Assembly: GCA_037179335.1 (NCBI GenBank)
Contig: JAKZHN010000010.1
Location: 751,870 to 815,869, forward strand
Length of the DNA: 64,000 bases
Source of the DNA: Cyclaneusma minus
Lineage: Eukaryota > Ascomycota > Leotiomycetes > Marthamycetales > Marthamycetaceae
Direction: 5' to 3'
A model generated the notes under the pieces. The model made no database searches. It saw nothing but the letters and a program-made list of their open reading frames with translations, and had not been told where the DNA came from. Shown here piece by piece: positions 56,563 to 64,000 of the stretch (the stretch's first letter is position 1; each line of letters starts with the position of its first letter). The translations under genes were made by a program, and so were the position numbers.

Positions 56563-57650
56563 TCACGTCTTCCTCTTACTCAACGCCTTCACAAACCCCT
56601 CCTTCTCCTTAACCCCCAACTTAACCCTCTTCACCCTCCCCAACCTCGCCAAACTCTCCCTCACCGTCTCCAGCAAAACCTGTTCCTCTCCGCTCACCTC
56701 CCCATCATCCCCCGTCTCCCTATCCATCATCTCTTTCTCATCAACCGCCACCACGCCCCCATTAGTATTAAACACCGCCTCCGCAATCCTCACCCGAATA
56801 CTATGCGTCGGCTGCCCAAGCAGCCCCCACAAAAACCCCCAATACCTTTCCGGCACCGGCGTCATGATATCCTTCGGCGTATACCTAAGACTCATCGGAA
56901 AAATCTTCACATCCCCCGGTACCGTCAATAAACTAGGCGCAAAGTTGAGAATCGCATTTCCGTTACTCGTCGTGCATTCGGGAAACACAACGATCACGCG
57001 TTTCGGATTCGCCTTCAGCAAGTCCCCCACCGTCGTAAGATTTGCATTATGCGGCGGATAGTATTCCGGTTTCTTCAACGCCCTCACCATCGCACCCCAC
57101 AAACTAGTCCTCTGCACGCACCTCGTACTCGGCCACGAGATAGTGAAAATCGGATCGAAAATGGCCGCCAAGTACAGCGCGTCGATAGGCGAAGTGAACG
57201 AAGAAGCGATGATGTTGCCAGGCTGGGGAAAACGGTTAAGGTGGTGTTTGGCTAGGCTGCCGCGTTTGACGCCGTCGATTTGGAGGTCGATCCACCAGAT
57301 GCCGGGGATGCCGAGGAGGAGCCAGAGGAAGGCTTTTTTGAACCAGGGGCCGAGGGGGAGCCAGCGGAGGAGGAGAAACCAGGAGAGGGCGATGGGGAGG
57401 AAGAGGGGGAGTTTGATGGTGAAGAGGAGGGTTGAGAGGAGGGTGGTGGGGAGGGAGGTGGTGGGTGAGGGAGGAAAGAAAGGGGCGATGCCGGAGCCTG
57501 GGGGGTTGAAGCTGTTAGCTGGAAGTGTGTAATTGGCGTGAAGGGAAGTTGGTGGGAGCTTGTTGGGAAGCTCTGAGAAGCTCTGCATGTGACGGGTCTT
57601 AGACGGAAGATGGACTCACCTCGATCCCGGAACTGCGAATATTTCTCCAT
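56563..57650 (-). CDS. LOA1: Loa1/Vps66-type lysophosphatidic acid acyltransferase
   Basis: ER and lipid-droplet acyltransferase that makes phosphatidic acid from lysophosphatidic acid in yeast. Exons 57650-57620 and 57497-56563 with a 122-bp intron; 321 aa. The tiny first exon (MEKYSQFRDRG) joins SGIAPFFPPSP, recreating the family N-terminus (MEKY--WRD-G-GIAPF). If the intron is missed a false start near 57588 is used. A hydrophobic membrane segment spans about residues 35-85. Acyltransferase motifs: FTSPIDALYLAAIF, in which the usual HxxxxD His is Ser, and VVFPECTTSNGNAIL. The second has Cys where most relatives have Gly (FPEGT). I infer activity from the family. Confidence 0.87.
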
Positions 57651-58355
57651 GGTGTTTGAGCTGTAGTTGTGGAGTTTTGGGATGATCGCAACTCACAGGG
57701 CTGTGGGATGTTCGGTGTCCTCAATGCATTGTTGGGAGCTTCACATGCGGTGAACTTGAGGTTGCACTTGAGCCGTGTTCACGAATTTCGAAGCTATCCG
57801 CATCGGTCAGCGATCGCCCGTCTTCACGTGGCACCAAAGTCTAAAAGGTGCTAGCTGCTAGGCCTGAGGCTGAAGCAAGGCTGAAACGCTGGACGAGGCT
57901 GGGGTCGTTACACTTCGAGTCGGGAGGGGATACTAGGGCAAGGTCGGGGAAGTCGGAGCCGAGTCGACGTGGAACAAAATGCTCGACAGCTTCACCGCCA
58001 GACGGGAGTTGCGGCTGGGCCGTGAATGCTAGGCTCGGACGGTCGCTTTGCTGTCGAACACTCGGAAAAGTGGGCGATAATACCGGTAGTATAGTGAGAA
58101 GTAGGCTGAGTTGATGCGCCCCCATGGGCCATGTCGATGAAATTGTCCGAACAGAGGCAACATTCACGAAGGTATGTCACCCAAGCAGTTTCAACCTCCT
58201 GAGGACTTTTGGAGACAAGAACTAGGCTCTTGCATATGGACGAACAATCTAAAGCCAGTTTTGTTGTCTACCTAGGGGTTGAGTCGTTCAGGAATTATAG
58301 CTGCACCCGTCAACTCCAGCGGTCTGAGCTCTCCTGCTACCAACTTCCTCTCCCC
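57651..58355. other. Intergenic, 705 bp
   Basis: Promoter of LOA1 at the left, 3' flank of the RNase T2 gene at the right. No other feature seen. Confidence 0.5.
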
Positions 58356-59300
58356 TTAGTCCTTTGGCAAGTACTTGATGCCACTGCTCGGGCACGACCC
58401 CTTCGCACCAACCGCACTTGAAGCAACAAATTTACCATCCTGCAGGCTTCCCTTGACGTTGAACGCATACCAAGCCTGCTCTAGGCGGCCCTTGTAGCAT
58501 CCCAAGACCGGCGCTTCTCCAGTGACCGGGGTCAGAGCATCCGTCAGTTCCTGGAGAGTGTAGGTCTTGGAGCTGGAAGGTGTAATCCCTGCATCTTTCA
58601 AAGCGGAGTAGGTGTCGAGACCCTAGCACATTTGTTAGCATTCATCCGACAGGAGGGCGTTGTTCGTGAGCTGTCATACCTTGAAAGTCTCAACAACTTT
58701 GGTGAAGAAATCCACTACTTCGGTACCGGGCGTGTAATCGTCGCCGTAGCAGCTGGGGCTCAGGGTGTTGATGCAGGTGGCGTGCTTGTTGAACTCGTGT
58801 TCCCAGAAGTATTCTAGCGTGCCGGATTCTGGCACCCAATAGGTGTTCATATAGTCGAGGAGGTCGGTCTCGCCTGCTGCGGTCAGAATCTGGGTGATGT
58901 TCTTGTATTGCGGTGGTCCGGATTTGCAATATTGCTCATACGAGCCGTCGCAAAGATCGGGCCTGTGGTAGAAGTGTTAGCTTGTGAATTCGAGCATATC
59001 CTCCGTTTCAAGTACTCACCATAGTCCATGGATGGTCCAGCTATCAGATGGTCCGGTAGTTGGGCTGGTATCCCAGAACTGAGTCTGCAGCAGCTGTCCA
59101 CCCGGGTAGATGAAGCAGCACGAGTCCGGGGCAGTGGTGGAGTTGTGGCAGCTCACAGGACCATCGGAAGGACAGCTTTCGAAGGGTGCAACACTATTCG
59201 AAGGCGAGGATAGGTTGTCGACACGGCCAAGTGGAATCTGGCTCATAAGACCGGAGGCGAAGCCCATGAGATTTCGGAGAGAACTCATGTTGAAAGACAT
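58356..59300 (-). CDS. Ribonuclease T2 family protein
   Basis: Endoribonuclease without base specificity, acting through a 2',3'-cyclic phosphate, usually secreted or vacuolar. Exons 59300-59020, 58962-58680 and 58622-58356 give 276 aa. Both catalytic signatures are present: CAS I WTIHGLWPDLC (H91; Trp split over intron 1) and CAS II WEHEFNKHATC (H149, E150, H154). Many cysteines (CPSDGPVSC, DSCCF, DLC, YC) fit the fungal T2 disulphide pattern. A classical signal peptide is weak (MSSLRNLMGFASGLMSQIPL), so an unseen 5' exon or atypical signal is possible. No C-terminal extension of the yeast Rny1 type. Confidence 0.92.
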
Positions 59301-59971
59301 CTTGCGGATGTACTTGTAGTACAGTGAGAATCAGATCAACAAGGACTGATAACAGTTGCGAAAGATAAGTTAGAATTTCTTGCAGCTGGAATGTTGGACA
59401 AGAAGAGATGGAAGAAGGAGGAAGCACAATCGACACATGCAGGTTATCGGACTGTACCTGCATGGACCGGTCACCTGACTCCTGCATTTGCTTTTCCCCA
59501 GACTTGACACCCGTGGTGCAGAGCGTGGGCCAGACTATGGTCCGTGATTGGATGGCCGCGGAGCTTAAGCGGCGCGCTAGCGGGACCCTGAAGCGGGTTG
59601 ACGTCACCAACCTTGATAAGCTTATCGAAAAAGCATATCCTAGCTCCAGCTCGCGCCCGCTCCCCTCCATACTCACCACGCCCGCGCAGCCTCCATCCAC
59701 ACGAGGTGCACTGTCACACATTGTTGCGCTTAGGCCCGTCGCTGTAAGTTCACATCCTACCCTACATCTTAATGATCCGGGTGAGATCTTCACGCGAGAC
59801 ACAGCTTGAGCGCAATTGGCACTCAAGCAGTCCTCTTCGCGGCCTGTAGCGCACATCACCGCCTGTATTGTCCAACTTCGGCTGACCATTGTGCAAATTC
59901 ACAGCTTCCATCATCGTCCGTCACTCTCAGACCCAACACTCTGCGCCAAGCTGTCCTGAACAGCTTTCATC
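59301..59971. promoter_or_regulatory. Divergent intergenic region, RNase T2 / broken gene
   Basis: 671 bp containing both upstream regions. No clear motif. Confidence 0.4.
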
Positions 59972-61058
59972 ATGGAGAACAACGCATCCCACCTCTCTCG
60001 AGAGTCGGCCCCTGCCGATGTCGCCAAGGAAACCAACATTGAGGTCGCAGACAGCCTTGAAATCAAGGTTGACATCGGCATTGATACTTTGGCGGCATAC
60101 ACGATTTCAAGTGGCCTGAACGAGAAAACCATGGCTATGATTAGCAATGATGGTGGCTCGAGCGACATGAAGGCAACGAGCGACACTACAAGCGAGAAGT
60201 CCACAAGGTCACCGGCGAGTACCAGACTGTCGAGGAGGCAAGATCTGCATTGCTCAGACCCGAAATCAGATTGCGCGGAGAGCCGCTTACTACCCAGCGC
60301 ATGATTATCGAGGAGCTTGCCATGCCCAAGCGTACCCTGATGGTTGCTCTGGGTTCCTCTGCTGAGGAGAATCCAATGTCGGGGGCAGTGGTTTGCATTC
60401 AGGGTGCACACCTTTTAATCGACCCTCGTCTTCAGTCCCCAAGCCGCCGTGCTGACGAGCGCGCCATCGAAGAATTTTTTGGCATCTGCAAACCTGACCC
60501 CGAGATGATGGCTTGCCTTCTGGCAATTCCTCAAGACCGTCGCTACCGTCTCAGTGTCTTGCAAAGCAATGTGCTTCTGACTATCTCGTCTGCGAAAAGA
60601 AATCACGACTTCATGCCTTCCGAGGAACAGAGGCAGGCTTTCATGGAGGAGACGATCGGTGTGAGTGGATGGCTGGAGTCTGGAAAGGTCCTGTCCGCCG
60701 TCTGCCTTAGCAATGTGGCGAAGTGTCTCCTTGCGACGAAGACGTGGTGTGTCAAGTCGTTCTTTATCAAGGGCAGAGAACATAACGCTGCCGTGCAGGA
60801 GAAGATGGAATTCGAGCTGAAAGTGGACAAGCACTCACACGAGGAACACTTGATGAGGATACGACTGTTGTCACGGAGACCGAGGTTGCCAAGATCCGTT
60901 CGGACCAGGAGCAATACCAGCGGGCGTGTGATCGCACTGATCAGGCCATTGATCTTCTTAGGCCCGAGAACCGCGAGAAGGTCGCGGAATTGGAGGGTAG
61001 GCAGGTGAAGGATTGGATGGAACTGCATGGCCGCATGCAAATCCGCGATCTTGCCTAA
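59972..61058 (+). pseudogene. Unidentified gene with two apparent frameshifts
   Basis: The first about 75 codons (MENNASHLSRESAPADVAKE ... TISSGLNEKTMAMISNDGG) are in one frame. From about 60205 a long conserved-looking frame continues as HKVTGEYQTVEEARSALLRP (then EIRLRGE), RTLMVALGSSAEENPM and PDPEMMACLLAIPQDRRYRL. Near 60850 the frame changes again to DEDTTVVTETEVAKIRSDQE, then QYQRACDRTDQAIDLLRPEN, ending MQIRDLA and TAA at 61058. Restoring the frames gives about 360 residues. The two halves share a motif: EYQTVEEARSALLRPE and QYQRACDRTDQAIDLLRPE, an internal repeat. No family recognised. The shifts are one base each; decay and assembly error are both possible. Confidence 0.5.
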
Positions 61059-61701
61059 TACTCTCAAGTCCCGAGAGTCTGTGAATGCTCCTACGGGAAC
61101 AGCTTGGGCGTATTCGGGTGTGGCGTTATGGGGTTGTCTCTCGGTTCTGGTGTTACGGACAGATGATACCCTTTTGCGTGTGTCACTTGACACAGTCTCT
61201 CATACCAGCGTTCATGACATACATCAGCAAGTGCGCTTAGATAATGAACGTACTAGTTCATGAAGATGAGCAAAATGGAACCGCTTTCTTCTATTTTTGT
61301 GTTCTTGTGATGGCTTGTGAGTGACCATTGATGTTTGTTGTCTCTTGTGTTTTGAGATGCAGTGTAGACACTGTGAAAACTTGGTAGTAAACTTCATCCA
61401 ATGTCCACCGAAAGAAACAAAACTCTCATCTATTGCCCGACCACGTCAATTTCTCTCAGCCCATCCAGCGAACTGGGGAGCCATAGACCTATCATCCAGT
61501 GGGCGAAGCAATACAGCCTCAATGGTGAATACTCCAGAAACTGATACAGAAGCACAGCCTCCTGCTGAAGTGTTTCTTCCCTTTCGCTCTTAGCATTTGA
61601 AACCACCTCCAACTCTCAAATTTCTCATAATTTCGTCTTCCTTGACTGCATTATTGCTCACTCGATCCAGTTACCCCTTCGCCACCTTCTCCTTCCTCAC
61701 A
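61059..61701. other. Intergenic, 643 bp
   Basis: Between the broken gene and the small gene at 61702. No definite feature. Confidence 0.4.
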
Positions 61702-62191
61702 ATGGACCCAGTCTCACGAGAGAAAGCATCAAAGTTCGCCCTAGAGTTCGCAGAAAAGCACTCATTCCCCTTCCTCATCCCCAGCCTCCTCCCTCCCCAC
61801 CAAAAAAAAAAAACGCTCCTTCTCCTCATCCTCAAAACCGCCTTCGAAGAATACATCCCCCTCCCCTCCGAGCCATCCCACAAAACCAACATGAACAATT
61901 CGATCATCGAAGTCCTCTTCTGTGCTTCGCATTACCAAAATAACTCCAAGCTGGACAGGATTTGGAAGATGGTGAATGGAGTGGATAATTGGCTTGATGG
62001 GATCTGGAAAACAGTTTCCGCCGGGGGTGAAGAGGGATAGGGAGATTGAGAAGCTGGCGAAGAAGGTGAAGGATGAGAATCAGGATGAGGGATTGAGGGC
62101 GTTGGCGGGGTTTGTGGGGAAGATGGAAAAGGGGTTTAAGGAGGCGCAGAGGCTGGTTGCTGAGAATGACTTTTTGTTTGAGGACTTATAG
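61702..62191 (+). CDS. Small hypothetical protein
   Basis: Proposed exons 61702-61971 and 62015-62191 (43-bp intron GTGAAT...AAACAG) give 148 aa starting MDPVSREKASKFALEFAEKH. The second exon is a charged helix (RDREIEKLAKKVKDENQDEG, then LRALAGFVGKMEKGFKEAQR). Reading on without the intron ends after 112 residues in a Gly-rich stub, while the helical frame continues downstream; hence the intron, or else a frameshift. A run of twelve A inside exon 1 is another possible error site. No family recognised; low confidence in the exact model. Confidence 0.4.
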
Positions 62192-62910
62192 TTGTCTGAT
62201 GTCTGAGTACATCTCCTCTTCCGCCAGTCATGGAAGGCTAGGACCTCGAAGCGTGTGACAGAAGTCGCTGATCCTCTTTACGACACAAAGAGTTCAACTT
62301 GTGCCTGGGCGTGTCCAACTTCAAAGAATCTTCAACATCGCGGCAGCACTTGTCTGCACGAGCCTCCGGCAGGCGAACGAACGAACATGATCCAAATCCT
62401 GAGGGCGGTGATACTATGAAAGACGGCCTCGAGATCAGCACGGAGGCTCTGGGGTGGGGTGATGTCTGTGGCAGATCGTTTGAAGCCTGCGGGTTGTAGG
62501 GGATGGTGCTTGTTGAGGTCCAGGTGTAGCCTGTATACTCATGAGCAAACTATATAATTCTTTGAAGGAATGGAGGAATGATGCAAACATTTCACGGTGA
62601 CACGATGACACGATGTTGGTCTTTGTTAGCGTGCCTGCGGCACCTGAGACTACCTACATGTACTGAGTCACGACCAGTGGTAGCATAGAGACCTAAAAAA
62701 CCTACCCTGGGGTATAAATAGCTCCGATGTCGCTTTACCTCTCCACCTCTCTTTAGGAAATAAAGCGTCACCCCAGCAACGAATCCGCCTTTGATCCGAC
62801 GTTAAAGACGATTTATTCGCTTCCCCTTCAATACGAACATCCTCCTCCCCAGTCTCCAGTCTCCAGTCTCCAACTCCCAACTACCACTCTTCTTCCCAAC
62901 TCCCAACAAG
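62192..62910. promoter_or_regulatory. Upstream region of the 2OG oxygenase gene
   Basis: 719 bp. GGGGTATAAATAG at about 62709 is a strong TATA box, 200 bp before the ATG at 62911, and is followed by a pyrimidine-rich leader with repeated CCAGTCTCCAGTCTCCA. No other gene. Confidence 0.6.
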
Positions 62911-63938
62911 ATGGCTGCAACTCTTCAACCTATCGTCACCTTTCATTCCCAACTCGCTCCCCAGGAGCATGGAGCCGCAGTGAGCCAGCTCCCAACTATC
63001 GACTTCAGCTCCGCTTCCCCCGAAGCAGCCTACGATGTGCTCTCCTCCGCAGCTTCCACCACCGGCGTAGCACTCATCACCCACCTCTCCATCCAACCCC
63101 CCATCGCCTCCATCCAAGCCCTCTTCAACCGCCTCTACGCAGACGCCGCTCTCGCAGCCCGTCTCAACGCAACCTACCCAACCCGCGGCGTCTTCAAAAA
63201 CGCATGTCTGAACCCCTCCGCCTCATCTGCCATCGACCAGAAAACCACCATCGACCTCTCCGTACTCCGTCTGCAAAAGCTCAAGGAGCTGGATCCCGCG
63301 TTGGTCGAGGAGCTGGGTTCGGATTTCACCACCGTGCTGGATTTCTACAGCATGGTGGAAGCTGATGTGCTGCCGATTCTCATGCGCGCTACTTATTCTA
63401 TCGTGGGAGCGGATATTGCGCCGCTGCATGCTGGCAGCAACAACAATCTGCGACTCATCGACTACTTCCCTAGCGCGACGTCGAACCGCTGCGGCGAGCA
63501 CAGGGATTACGGTACCTTCACCATCGTCTTCCAAGATGGTTCCGTCGGAGGCCTTGAGTTTGACATTGACGGGGAGTGGGTTTCGGTGCCATCGAGTGTC
63601 GATGCGGTGGTTTCTTGGGGCTGGTGCGGTGCGATTTTGGGCGATGAGAAGGTCAAGGCTGCCAAGCATCGGGTGATGCGACCGATCCAGTGCAGAAGAG
63701 ACGTACTACGGCGGTGGTGTTCGTGGCGCCGGATCTTGACGTGGTGTTGAAGCCCTTGACTGGTGATGAGAAGGGACAGGGGGCTTGGACTGAGAGAATC
63801 AGGGGGGGAAAGCTGACTGTGGGCGAGTTCAAGCAGGTTATGGCTAAGAAGTGGCGGAGGCGTGAGGGCAATGAGCCTGGTGAGGTCGTGGAGGGAGGAC
63901 AGGATCGGGAGATTGTGAGGTTTGTGAAGGGAATTTAG
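62911..63938 (+). pseudogene. 2-oxoglutarate/Fe(II) oxygenase, IPNS-like, with one frameshift
   Basis: Non-haem iron dioxygenase of the isopenicillin N synthase-like superfamily, typical of secondary or plant-compound metabolism; substrate unknown. The frame is intact for 255 codons: N-terminal DIOX_N part (VSQLPTIDFSSASPEAAYDV), core NLRLIDYFPSATSNRCGEHR, metal ligands H197 and D199 in EHRDYGTFT and H253 in AAKHRV. Directly after this the frame shifts near 63670; the natural continuation DATDPVQKRRTTAVVFVAPD with the oxoglutarate-binding Arg lies one frame away and runs to TAG at 63938. One lost base explains it. An intron is impossible in 18 bp. With a good TATA box and no other lesion, an assembly error is as likely as a dead gene. 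Confidence 0.78.
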
Positions 63939-64000
63939 AGGGGGGGTCGTTTGGCATAACAACCTTGTATATAGTAACTTTTTACCTGGGTAGACTTTGG

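Noticed and set aside
63664..63683. A short intron explaining the frame change in the 2OG oxygenase
   Set aside because: Only about 18 bp lie between the possible GT and AG, far below any working fungal intron.

Overview
The window is nuclear DNA of a filamentous ascomycete (Pezizomycotina). The evidence is short GT-AG introns (about 43-122 bp) with CTRAC-type branch points, dense genes on both strands, and a typical fungal gene set: GH81 glucanase, AA9 LPMO, Rtt109, a fungal opsin, fungal mitoribosomal proteins and 2EXR proteins. I cannot name the class from sequence alone. The assembly is a draft: a 355-bp N gap at 35620-35974 is flanked by artefact-like poly-G and poly-C, and several genes carry single-base frameshifts that may be errors or true decay.

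Region by region. 1-16 kb is mostly conserved: a secreted GH81 glucanase (cut by the window edge), UTP14, mL41 (MRPL27), SRP40, CBP3, a proline-specific M24B peptidase and a dienelactone hydrolase-like protein. UTP14/mL41 and SRP40/CBP3 are divergent pairs with short shared promoters, combining nucleolar ribosome assembly with mitochondrial biogenesis.

16-26 kb is an accessory island of tandem duplications. It has three copies of an unrecognised family beginning MGNPNG (one intact, one interrupted by one stop codon, one truncated and frameshifted). It also has three intact copies and one inverted 3' fragment of a 62-67 residue family with seven cysteines in a fixed register (two CxxC knuckles). 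This small-protein cluster is the best candidate for an undescribed system.

26-34 kb holds a proton-pump-type opsin, RTT109, an AA9 LPMO and mL57 (MRPL15). 34-42 kb is again accessory: an unidentified acidic protein running into the gap, an M20 carboxypeptidase, a kinase-like gene broken by one TAG, and a 2EXR gene. 42-52 kb is a four-exon VPS13 (3250 aa). 52-56 kb carries two more 2EXR copies, one dead. 56.5-64 kb has LOA1-type acyltransferase, RNase T2, a frameshifted unknown gene, a small unknown gene and a frameshifted 2-oxoglutarate oxygenase.

Two themes cut across the accessory regions. A degenerate minisatellite with a strict 19-bp period, core near GGAATATTCCCARTNAYTTG, recurs in at least six intergenic places. 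Single premature TAA/TAG codons, of the kind produced by C-to-T change at CpA, interrupt three otherwise open genes from duplicated or kinase-like families, which suggests mild repeat-induced point mutation or, for the TAG, possible stop recoding by mRNA editing.
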